NCBI GenBank assembly: GCA_946481355.1
Contig: CAMLNH010000071.1
Location: forward strand, 1-9,870
Source: an uncultured Curvibacter sp.
GTDB lineage: Bacteria; Pseudomonadota; Gammaproteobacteria; Burkholderiales; Burkholderiaceae
Direction: 5' to 3'
Length of the DNA stretch: 9,870 bases
The notes under the pieces are model-generated. The model was not told the origin of the DNA, made no database searches, and worked only from the letters and a program-made list of their open reading frames with translations. The position numbers were made by a program, and so were the translations under genes. This document shows, one piece after another, positions 1-6,089 of the stretch; within the stretch, counting starts at the first letter, position 1; the number at the start of each line of letters is the position of its first letter.

Positions 1-80
1 ACATGCGCGTCTCTTGATCCGCCTGCCGCTGCGCTTCTCGGCACAGACACAAGGGTGGGGAATACCAGCAGCCAGAACCC

Positions 81-120
81 ACAAGGGCGCGCCATGGCGC
101 GTCCTTGTTGTTTGTATTTT
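81..120 (+). terminator. Putative Rho-independent terminator of an upstream transcript
   Basis: An inverted repeat pairs 81-93 with 96-108 around a two-base centre (in practice a loop of about six bases). It includes one G-T wobble, at 87/102. It is followed on the plus strand by a T-rich run at 105-120. The T-rich side shows that it would end transcription entering from the left, from a gene or RNA outside the window. The tract is interrupted by G and A, so the call is moderate. It would also insulate queED from upstream transcription. Confidence 0.5.
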
Positions 121-202
121 GGGTTGGTATTGGTATTCGGCTCCCACCGCCGTAATGAGGAGGCGAGTAGCGCAGGGCTGAGCGGAAAAAGGGGCGCGCA
201 TG

Positions 203-350
203 TCTGAGCGCAGCGAGTTTGCGCGCACCCCGCTCAGACCGAGCAACGCAGCGTGCCCGCGTAGCGGGCCGACGAATCCGGCTCGCCTTTCTTTTGGGTA
301 CTTTTCTTTGGCGAAGCAAAGAAAAGTACCTCGCCCGCCGGGGCGAGACC
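203..350. repeat. Multi-hairpin intergenic repeat element (REP/MITE-like)
   Basis: Four inverted repeats are packed in order. The first has 8-bp arms at 203-210 and 231-238. The second has 6-bp arms at 255-260 and 264-269 with loop GTA. The third is a perfect 14-bp stem at 297-310 and 317-330 with loop GCGAAG. The fourth has 7-bp arms at 330-336 and 341-347 with loop GCCG. The layout, and in particular the TTTGGCGAAGCAAA core, resembles repeats I know from Comamonadaceae intergenic regions; that is recognition from memory, not a search. There is no transposase and no clear target-site duplication. The edges are uncertain and the element may extend to about 180 and 375. It sits in the presumed leader of queED, ending about 60 bp before the queE start. 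Confidence 0.6.
297..330. repeat. Perfect 14-bp palindromic hairpin with GCGAAG loop
   Basis: The left arm (297-310) is perfectly complementary to the right arm (317-330), and six bases lie between them. The centre (311-317) reads GCGAAGC, a heptamer known to form an unusually stable mini-hairpin as single-stranded DNA. The stem is A/T-rich inside a GC-rich region. There is no T-run after it on either strand, so it is not a classical intrinsic terminator, but it could affect mRNA folding or decay in the queED leader. Confidence 0.75.
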
Positions 351-407
351 CGGCCTGCCGCGATCGCCAAGACGCGGGAGGCAGAGACCTGCGAAAATCC
401 ACCCCTT

Positions 408-1043
408 ATGACCTACTCCGTCAAAGAGATCTTCTACACCCTGCAAGGCGAGGGCGCCCAGTCCGGCCGGGCGGCCGTGTTCTGCCGCTTTGCAGGCTGC
501 AACCTCTGGAGCGGGCGCGAGGAAGACCGCGCGGCAGCGGTCTGCAGCTTCTGCGACACGGATTTCGTGGGCACGGATGGTACGGGCGGCGGCAAGTTCG
601 CCGATGCCGAGGCACTGGCAGACGCGATTGAAAAAGCCTGGGAACCCCAGGGCCGCGCCGGCCGCTATGTGGTGCTGACCGGTGGTGAGCCGCTGCTGCA
701 GGTGGACGAGGCGCTGACCACGGCGCTGCACGCGCGTGGTTTCACGATTGCTGTCGAGACCAATGGCACCCAGCCGGCCCCGCCGGGCCTGGACTGGATC
801 TGCGTCAGCCCCAAAGCCGATGCGCAAGTCGTGCTCACGCGCGGCCACGAACTCAAGCTGGTCTACCCGCAGGTCCAGGCCGACCCGGCGCGCTTCGCGG
901 GGCTGGACTTCCAGCACTTTTTCCTGCAGCCCATGGACGGGCCGGACCGCGTGGCCAACACCGAGCGTGCCATCGCCTACTGCCAGCAACACCCGCAATG
1001 GCGACTGGGCATCCAGTCGCACAAGATGATCGGAATCCGTTGA
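408..1043 (+). CDS. queE: 7-carboxy-7-deazaguanine synthase (radical SAM)
   Basis: QueE converts 6-carboxy-5,6,7,8-tetrahydropterin to 7-carboxy-7-deazaguanine in the queuosine/preQ0 pathway in the cytoplasm, using a 4Fe-4S cluster and SAM. The 211-residue protein has cluster cysteines at 31, 46 and 49, spaced CX14CX2C rather than the usual CX3CX2C. This enlarged loop is the one described for Burkholderia QueE. It also has the TGGEP SAM motif (91-95), ETNGT (117-121), CVSPKA (132-137) and a C-terminal QSHKMIGIR-type ending. I start at 408 because the family opening (TYSVKEIFYTLQGEG) begins there. The reading frame stays open upstream to an ATG at 219, but those 63 codons are translated repeat DNA. 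No clear Shine-Dalgarno precedes 408. The stop overlaps the queD start by one base, implying coupled translation with the preceding-step enzyme. Confidence 0.95.
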   Translation: MTYSVKEIFYTLQGEGAQSGRAAVFCRFAGCNLWSGREEDRAAAVCSFCDTDFVGTDGTGGGKFADAEALADAIEKAWEPQGRAGRYVVLTGGEPLLQVDEALTTALHARGFTIAVETNGTQPAPPGLDWICVSPKADAQVVLTRGHELKLVYPQVQADPARFAGLDFQHFFLQPMDGPDRVANTERAIAYCQQHPQWRLGIQSHKMIGIR

Positions 1044-1402
1044 TGTACGAGATCAGCCAGCGTTTTTTCTTCGACGCCGCCCACACCCTGCGCCGCGAGA
1101 TCGAGGCCGAGGGCAGCAAGCGCGTGCACGGCCACACCTACTATGCCGAGGTCGCGGTGCACGGCGAGCCCAAGGGTGAGACCGGCATGGTGCTGGACCT
1201 GGGCCATGTGCGCCGCGAGGTCAACGCCCTGCGCGAGAAGCTGGACCACCACTTCCTCGACGAGGTGCCGGGGCTGGGCATTCCCACGCTGGAGAACCTC
1301 TGTGCCTTCATCTGGAAGGAACTGCAGCCCAGGGTCCCGGGACTGGCGGCGGTGACGGTGGAGCGGCAGGCGATCGGGGACAAGTGCGTCTACAGGCCTT
1401 GA
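1043..1402 (+). CDS. queD: QueD-family 6-carboxytetrahydropterin synthase, Cys-less variant
   Basis: QueD-type enzymes (COG0720) turn dihydroneopterin triphosphate into 6-carboxytetrahydropterin, the substrate of QueE encoded just upstream. The 119-residue length is normal. Zinc ligands are visible as H14 (FDAAH) and H29/H31 (HGH), and the catalytic Asp-His pair as D68-H69 (LDHHFLDEVPGL). The unusual point is the position four residues before HGH: E. coli QueD has its catalytic Cys27 there, and this protein has Ser25. Its only cysteines are C87 and C115. The C-terminal stretch around Q109 also lacks the clear glutamate of the E. coli KET motif. I start at 1043 (MYEISQRFFF), where ATG overlaps the queE TGA; GGAA at 1032-1035 could act as ribosome binding site. 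The longer frame from 998 lies inside queE. Family and pathway are secure from fold motifs and context, but the exact reaction is less certain. Confidence 0.88.
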   Translation: MYEISQRFFFDAAHTLRREIEAEGSKRVHGHTYYAEVAVHGEPKGETGMVLDLGHVRREVNALREKLDHHFLDEVPGLGIPTLENLCAFIWKELQPRVPGLAAVTVERQAIGDKCVYRP

Positions 1403-1420
1403 AGACGCCAGGTTGCTATC

Positions 1421-1453
1421 AAAAAAGAAGCGCCTGAGGGGCGCTTCTTGATT
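1421..1453 (-). terminator. Intrinsic terminator of ppc, between convergent queD and ppc
   Basis: A perfect 10-bp stem pairs 1425-1434 with 1440-1449 around the loop TGAGG. Read on the minus strand it is followed by six T residues (complement of 1421-1426) and then GATAGC, a strong terminator for ppc, whose stop is at 1472. On the plus strand the tail is only TTGATT, so termination of queED is likely weaker. It may still serve both convergent transcripts. Confidence 0.8.
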
Positions 1454-1471
1454 CAGGGCGATACCAAGGCA

Positions 1472-4267
1472 TCAGCCCGTATTCCTCAACCCCGCCGCAA
1501 TCCCGTTGATCGAGATGTGGATACCGCGCCGTACGCGCTCATCCGCTTGCCCCGCACGGTAACGCCGCATCAGCTCCACCTGCAGGTGGTGCAGCGGGTC
1601 GATGTAGGGGAAGCGGTGGCGGATGGAGCGTTGTAGCGCCGCATTGCCGGCCAGGCGCTGCTTCTCGCCGGTGAGCAGGGTCAGTGCGTGCACGGTGCGC
1701 TGCCACTCGGCCTCGATCTGCGTGTAGACCTTGCGGCGCAGCTTGCCGTCACTCACCAGTTCCGCATAACGTGAGCCCAGGGCCAGATCGCTCTTGGCGA
1801 TCACCATGTCCATGTTGGACAGCAGGGTCTTGAAGAAGGGCCACTGCCTGGCCATTTTCTGCAGCAGGGCCAGGCGCTCCTTGTGTTCCTTGCTGCCGCC
1901 AGCATTGAGGAAGGCCTCCACGGCGGAGCCGAAGCCATACCAGCCGGGCAGGGTGAGGCGGCACTGGCCCCAGGAGAAGCCCCAGGGGATGGCGCGCAGG
2001 TCTTCGATCTTCTGTGTGGCCTTGCGTGAGGCCGGGCGGGAGCCGATATTGAGTTCGGCGATCTCGCGGATGGGCGTGGCGCCGAAGAAGTACTCGGCAA
2101 AACCCTCGGTCTCGTAGACCAGCTTGCGATAGGCCGCCATGCTGGCCCGGGAAAGCTCGGCCGCGGCCTGCAGCCAGGCCGGCGCCGCGGACTTCGTCGG
2201 TTGCAGCAGCGTGGCCTCCAATGTGGCGGCGACCAGCGTTTCGAGGTTGCGGCGGCCGATCTCGGGGTTGGCGTATTTGGAGGCGATGACCTCGCCCTGT
2301 TCGGTCAGGCGGATCTGGCCACGCACCGTGCCCGGGGGCTGGGCCAGGATGGCCTGGTAGCTCGGGCCGCCGCCGCGGCCGACGGTCCCGCCGCGGCCGT
2401 GGAAGAGGCGCAGCTGGATGGGCTTGAGCTCGTCGAAGAGTTCGACCAGCGCGATTTCGGCGCGGTAGAGCTCCCAGTTGCTGGTGAAGATGCCGCCGTC
2501 CTTGTTGCTGTCGGAGTAGCCGAGCATGATGTCCTGCTCGGCGCCACTGCGCCGGATCATGCCGGCGATGCCGGGCAGGGCGTAGTACTCGCGCATGATG
2601 GGCGCGGCATTGCGCAGGTCCTCGATGGTCTCAAACAGCGGCACGACGATGAGGTCGGCCGTGCAGGTGGTGGCGTCCAGCGTGCCGCGCAGCAGGCCCA
2701 CCTCTTTCTGCAGCAGCAGCACTTCGAGCAGGTCGCTCACGGTCTCGGTGTGGCTGATGATGTAGTGGCGGATGGCCTCGGCGCCATAACGCTGGCGCAT
2801 CTGGCGTGCGCTTTCGAACACCGCCAGCTCGCCCTGCGTCCAGGCGCTGTAGTTCGCGCCCACCACGCGCAGCGGTCGCGCGTCGGCCAGCAGACGCAGC
2901 AGCAGGCTGCGCTTGGCCTCTTCGTCCAGACCCGAGTAGTTGGATTCGATGCGCGCCGTGGCCAGCAGCTCGGCGATGACTTCCTCGTGCTTGTCCGAAC
3001 TCTGGCGCAGGTCCAAGGTGGCCAGGTGGAAACCGAAGACCTGCACCGCACGGATCAAGGGGCGCAGGCGCTGCTGGGTCAGGGCTTCGCCATGGCGTTC
3101 GATCAGGGAATGCTCGATGGTGCGCAGGTCGGCCAGGAAGTCGGCAGCGCTGGCATAGGGGTTCTGCGGCGCCACGGCATGGCGCGCGGCCTCGGTGCCC
3201 GTGAGTTCGTGCAGGGTGGCTGCCAGTCGGGCATAGATACCGATCAAAGCGCGGCGGTAGGACTCGTCTTTGCGGTGCTCGCTATGGTCGGGCGAGGCAT
3301 CGGCCAGGGCGCGCATCTCGGGGCTGCAGCCGACCAGCAGGTCGGAGACCGAGAGCTCGCTGCCCAGCAGGTGCACCTCCGTCAGATAGTGGCGCAGCGC
3401 GACCTCGGCCTGGCGCGCTAGCGCCATCAGCATGGTGGATGCGCCGACATTGGGGTTGCCGTCGCGGTCGCCGCCAATCCAGTGGCCCATGCGCAGAAAG
3501 CTGTGCACGGGCTGGTTGAGCTCGCGTTCCAGGTTGGCATAGAGCGCGGGGATTTCGCGCAGGAAGGTGGGCTCGTAGTAGCTCAGCGCGTTTTCGATCT
3601 CATCAGCCACGATGAGCTTGCTGCTGCGCACCAGGCGGGTCTGCCAGAGCTGCAGCACACGGGCGCGCAGCCGCGCCTCATTGGCGGCGAGTTCACGCGG
3701 GGTCAGCAGGTCCTTCTTCGGGTCCAGGCCCGTGGCGCGCACCTTGATCTCGTCGCGCTCGGCCAGCAGCTGGGCGATGTCGCGCTCGGCGTCGAGGATG
3801 CTCTTGCGCTGCACCTCGGTGGGGTGGGCCGTGAGCACGGGCGAGAGGTAGCTGTGGGCCAGGGTGTTGGCGATGCTACGGGTGCTGATACCGGCCCATC
3901 GCAGGCGCGCGAGCGCCACGTCGATGCTGCCTTCCTGCTCGTTGCCGGCGCGCTCATGCACAGCGCGGCGGCGGATGTGGTGCCGGTCCTCGGCCAGGTT
4001 GGCCAGGTGGCTGAAATAGGTGAAGGCGCGGATCACGCTCACGGTCTGGTCGTCACTCAGGCCCTTGAGCAGCCTCTTGAGCGTCTTGTCGGCCTCGGCA
4101 TCGGCGTCGCGACGGAAGGCCACCGAGAGCTTGCGGATCTGCTCGATCAGCTCGTAGGCCTCGGTGCCTTCCTGTTCGCGGATCACATCACCAAGGATGC
4201 GGCCGAGCAGGCGGATGTCTTCGACCAGGGGGCGTTCGTTGTCTCGTGAGGCGCGGGCGGCGGGCAT
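1472..4267 (-). CDS. ppc: Phosphoenolpyruvate carboxylase
   Basis: PEPC makes oxaloacetate from phosphoenolpyruvate and bicarbonate, refilling the citric acid cycle; it is a cytoplasmic homotetramer. From the start at 4267 the protein has 931 residues, within the bacterial range. Visible motifs are [10 protein letters not shown] with catalytic H148, GGDRDGNP (265-272), [10 protein letters not shown] (583-592), the glycine-rich catalytic loop [14 protein letters not shown] (622-635) and the canonical C-terminus LRNTG. By comparison with E. coli, R631, K825 and N929 match residues of the aspartate inhibitor site, so feedback inhibition is probably kept. The frame is open upstream to 4471, into hemC on the other strand. 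I chose 4267 because AAGAG lies eight bases before it and a candidate -10 at 4310-4305 would place the transcript start near 4298, which excludes the ATG at 4306. It is divergent from hemC. Confidence 0.96.
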   Translation of the reverse strand: MPAARASRDNERPLVEDIRLLGRILGDVIREQEGTEAYELIEQIRKLSVAFRRDADAEADKTLKRLLKGLSDDQTVSVIRAFTYFSHLANLAEDRHHIRRRAVHERAGNEQEGSIDVALARLRWAGISTRSIANTLAHSYLSPVLTAHPTEVQRKSILDAERDIAQLLAERDEIKVRATGLDPKKDLLTPRELAANEARLRARVLQLWQTRLVRSSKLIVADEIENALSYYEPTFLREIPALYANLERELNQPVHSFLRMGHWIGGDRDGNPNVGASTMLMALARQAEVALRHYLTEVHLLGSELSVSDLLVGCSPEMRALADASPDHSEHRKDESYRRALIGIYARLAATLHELTGTEAARHAVAPQNPYASAADFLADLRTIEHSLIERHGEALTQQRLRPLIRAVQVFGFHLATLDLRQSSDKHEEVIAELLATARIESNYSGLDEEAKRSLLLRLLADARPLRVVGANYSAWTQGELAVFESARQMRQRYGAEAIRHYIISHTETVSDLLEVLLLQKEVGLLRGTLDATTCTADLIVVPLFETIEDLRNAAPIMREYYALPGIAGMIRRSGAEQDIMLGYSDSNKDGGIFTSNWELYRAEIALVELFDELKPIQLRLFHGRGGTVGRGGGPSYQAILAQPPGTVRGQIRLTEQGEVIASKYANPEIGRRNLETLVAATLEATLLQPTKSAAPAWLQAAAELSRASMAAYRKLVYETEGFAEYFFGATPIREIAELNIGSRPASRKATQKIEDLRAIPWGFSWGQCRLTLPGWYGFGSAVEAFLNAGGSKEHKERLALLQKMARQWPFFKTLLSNMDMVIAKSDLALGSRYAELVSDGKLRRKVYTQIEAEWQRTVHALTLLTGEKQRLAGNAALQRSIRHRFPYIDPLHHLQVELMRRYRAGQADERVRRGIHISINGIAAGLRNTG

Positions 4268-4284
4268 GGCGGGAGCTCTTGGTG

Positions 4285-4332
4285 TTAAATGTGAGGGCGG
4301 TGCCATGCTAGCATCGCCGGCCCGCTGATGAA
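4285..4332. promoter_or_regulatory. Candidate divergent promoter with palindromic extended -10 (ppc/hemC)
   Basis: Positions 4305-4314 read ATGCTAGCAT, a perfect 10-bp palindrome. On each strand it offers TGCTAGCAT, that is TG-N-TAGCAT, an extended -10 matching TATAAT at four of six bases. For hemC, TTAAAT (4285-4290) is a weak -35 at 18 bp spacing, with a start near 4321. For ppc, the complement of 4327-4332 (TTCATC) is a weak -35 at 16 bp, with a start near 4298. The gap between the two genes is 117 bp, so promoters are expected here. The assignment of this particular motif is inference. Confidence 0.45.
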
Positions 4333-4384
4333 TCCGTCTTTCACGACTGATGGGTCGGCGCTCTTGAACGATACTGACCACCGC

Positions 4385-5314
4385 ATGAAACTGACCATCG
4401 CCACCCGCGAAAGCCGCCTTGCCCTCTGGCAGGCCGAGCATGTGAGGGCCCTGCTGGAACAGCAGGGGCATACGGTGACGCTGCTGGGCATGACGACCAA
4501 GGGTGACCAGATTCTGGATCGCTCACTCAGCAAGGTAGGCGGCAAGGGCCTCTTCGTCAAGGAACTCGAAGTGGCGTTGGAAGAGGGGCGCGCCGACCTG
4601 GCCGTGCACTCGCTCAAGGACGTGCCCATGGAGCTGCCGGACGGTTTCGTGCTGGCCTGTGTGATGGAGCGCGAAGACCCGCGCGATGCCCTCGTCTCCC
4701 CCAAATACACCAGCCTGGCCGCACTGCCGCAAGGCGCCGTGGTGGGTACCTCCAGCCTGCGTCGCGTGGCCCTGCTGCGCGCTGCGCGCCCGGATCTGAA
4801 GATCGAGCCCCTGCGCGGCAACCTGGACACGCGCCTGCGCAAGCTCGACGAAGGCCAGTACGACGCCATCGTGCTCGCCGCCGCCGGCCTCAAGCGCCTG
4901 GATCTGGAGCACCGCATCCGTGCCGTCTTCGCCCCCAGCGAGATGCTGCCAGCCGCCGGGCAGGGCGCACTGGGCATCGAGAGCCGCAGCGCCCGCCCCG
5001 AGGTGCAGGCAGCGCTGGCACCGCTGGTGCACAACGGCACCTGGCTGCGCGTGGCGGCCGAACGTGCCGTGAGCCGTGCCATGGGCGGCAGCTGTTCCAT
5101 GCCGCTGGCCGCCTATGCTGCGCTGGATGGCGGCATGCTGAGTTTGCAGGCTGCCTGGGGCGACCCCGAAGGTCGCATTCCTCTGGTGCGTGCGCAGGCC
5201 GCAGCGCCCGCAGCCGATCTGGCTGCGGCCGAGGCCCTGGGTCTGCAGGTGGCCACGCAGCTGCGCCAGGGTGTGCTGAAGTCCGGTGGATCGCTGGAAA
5301 ACGAAAAGCACTGA
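4385..5314 (+). CDS. hemC: Hydroxymethylbilane synthase (porphobilinogen deaminase)
   Basis: HemC joins four porphobilinogen molecules into hydroxymethylbilane in the cytoplasm, the linear precursor of uroporphyrinogen III. The protein has 309 residues, the usual length. It opens with [17 protein letters not shown], typical of the family. Catalytic Asp79 lies in HSLKDVP (75-81), GTSSLRR is at 121-127, GNLDTR at 145-150, and Cys237 in GGSCSMP carries the dipyrromethane cofactor. All key residues are present. An in-frame ATG at 4328 would add 19 residues with no family resemblance and leave almost no leader if the candidate promoter is right, so I prefer 4385. No strong Shine-Dalgarno is seen for either start. 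It is the first gene of hemCDXY and is followed after four bases by hemD, whose product uses its unstable product. Confidence 0.96.
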   Translation: MKLTIATRESRLALWQAEHVRALLEQQGHTVTLLGMTTKGDQILDRSLSKVGGKGLFVKELEVALEEGRADLAVHSLKDVPMELPDGFVLACVMEREDPRDALVSPKYTSLAALPQGAVVGTSSLRRVALLRAARPDLKIEPLRGNLDTRLRKLDEGQYDAIVLAAAGLKRLDLEHRIRAVFAPSEMLPAAGQGALGIESRSARPEVQAALAPLVHNGTWLRVAAERAVSRAMGGSCSMPLAAYAALDGGMLSLQAAWGDPEGRIPLVRAQAAAPAADLAAAEALGLQVATQLRQGVLKSGGSLENEKH

Positions 5315-5318
5315 AGCC

Positions 5319-6089
5319 ATGCGTGTCGTCGTCACCCGCCCGCAGCGTGAGGCGCAGGACTGGGTGCAGGCGCTGCAGCAGGCCGGACACGAGCCCTGGG
5401 CCCTGCCGCTGATCACCATCGCACCCGCGCCCGATGCCGCTGCCGTGCGGCAGGCCTGGCAGCAACTGGACCGCTACCTGGGGGTGATGTTCGTCAGCGC
5501 CAACGCCGTCGAGGGTTTTCATGCGGCCCGCCCTGAAGGTGCGGTGCCACCCTTCGAGGCCTGGGCTACGGGGCCGGGCACAGTGCGTGGGCTGCGGCAG
5601 GCCGGTGTGCCGGCGGGGCGCATTGTGGCGCCGCCCGACGATGCGCCGCAGTTTGATTCCGAAGCGCTCTGGTCCCTGGTGGCGCAACGCATCCGGCCCG
5701 GCATGCGCGTGCTCGTCGTGCGCGGGGCCGACGCGGCCGGCCACAGCAGTGAAGGCGCGGGGCGCGACTGGTTTGCACGCCAGGTGCGCGCGGCCGGCGG
5801 CGAGGTGGATTTCCTGGCCAGCTACCAGCGCCAGGCGCCCGTGCTGGCTGCCGTACAGCGGCAGCGTGCGCAGGCGGCTGCTGGCGACGGTTCGGTCTGG
5901 CTCTTCAGCAGCAGCGAGGCCGTGCACAACCTGCAGGCCAGCCTGCCCGATGTGGACTGGGGCCGTGCGCGTGCCGTGACCACGCACGCACGCATCGCGC
6001 AGGCAGCGCATGCTGCGGGTTTTGCCGAGGTGCGTGAGACCCGGCCAGCCTTGGCTGATGTGCGGGCCTCGATAGAATCCTTCCAATGA
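5319..6089 (+). CDS. hemD: Uroporphyrinogen-III synthase
   Basis: HemD cyclises hydroxymethylbilane with inversion of ring D to give uroporphyrinogen III, the branch point for heme, siroheme and cobalamin. The 256-residue protein fits this poorly conserved two-lobe family. Visible marks are VTRP (5-8) at the N-terminus, the FVSANAV stretch (58-64), VLVVRGADAAG (131-141) in the hinge region and FSSSEAV (196-202) in the second lobe. The frame is open from 5286 inside hemC, but family similarity begins at the ATG at 5319, four bases after the hemC stop. Its last codons overlap the hemX start (ATGA at 6086-6089). The identification rests on these weak motifs plus firm position after hemC. Confidence 0.93.
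   Translation: MRVVVTRPQREAQDWVQALQQAGHEPWALPLITIAPAPDAAAVRQAWQQLDRYLGVMFVSANAVEGFHAARPEGAVPPFEAWATGPGTVRGLRQAGVPAGRIVAPPDDAPQFDSEALWSLVAQRIRPGMRVLVVRGADAAGHSSEGAGRDWFARQVRAAGGEVDFLASYQRQAPVLAAVQRQRAQAAAGDGSVWLFSSSEAVHNLQASLPDVDWGRARAVTTHARIAQAAHAAGFAEVRETRPALADVRASIESFQ
6051..6086 (+). promoter_or_regulatory. Candidate internal promoter for hemX-hemY
   Basis: TTGGCT (6051-6056, four of six matches to TTGACA) is followed after 16 bp by TAGAAT (6073-6078, five of six matches to TATAAT). Both lie in the end of hemD. A start 7-8 bases downstream of the -10 falls at 6085-6086, on the hemX ATG itself, so the transcript would be leaderless or nearly so. AT-rich hexamers are uncommon in this GC-rich coding DNA, which favours selection, but the sequence also encodes the HemD C-terminus and the match could be chance. 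Confidence 0.35.

Larger units (their letters stand above)
1..407. other. Non-coding region before queE
   Basis: I see no credible gene in this stretch. Several frames are open by chance, as is common in GC-rich DNA, but none gives a recognisable protein or a start with a ribosome binding site. It holds a terminator-like hairpin (81-120), a short T-rich stretch with repeated TTGGTAT-like words (about 105-138) that could contain a weak promoter for queED (TTGTTG at 105-110, TATTGG at 128-133, 17 bp apart), and then a multi-hairpin repeat. A plus-strand frame stops at 15-17, so the tail of an upstream gene may lie at the very edge, but five codons are too few to identify it. Confidence 0.6.

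Noticed and set aside
203..350. CRISPR array or insertion sequence
   Set aside because: The inverted repeats differ from one another, there is no regular repeat-spacer pattern, and no transposase gene or terminal inverted repeats with target duplication are visible.
81..407. PreQ1 riboswitch or other riboswitch in the queED leader
   Set aside because: I looked because queuosine genes are sometimes controlled this way. The hairpins here are perfect palindromes of a repeat type, and no preQ1 aptamer pseudoknot pattern is recognisable.
200..631. 143-codon open frame across the repeat and the 5' part of queE
   Set aside because: It runs in a different frame from queE, is Arg/Pro-rich, and half of it is repeat DNA.
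2201..3421. 406-codon open frame on the plus strand inside ppc
   Set aside because: It is antisense to the conserved core of PEP carboxylase, its composition is that of a shadow of GC-rich coding DNA, and it shows no recognisable motif or ribosome binding site.
3482..4249. 255-codon open frame on the plus strand inside ppc
   Set aside because: Antisense shadow of the PEPC N-terminal region; no motif, no promoter, and the opposite strand is certainly coding.
4304..4306. Alternative ppc start 13 codons upstream
   Set aside because: No Shine-Dalgarno precedes it, the added residues show no family resemblance, and it lies within the candidate -10 palindrome.
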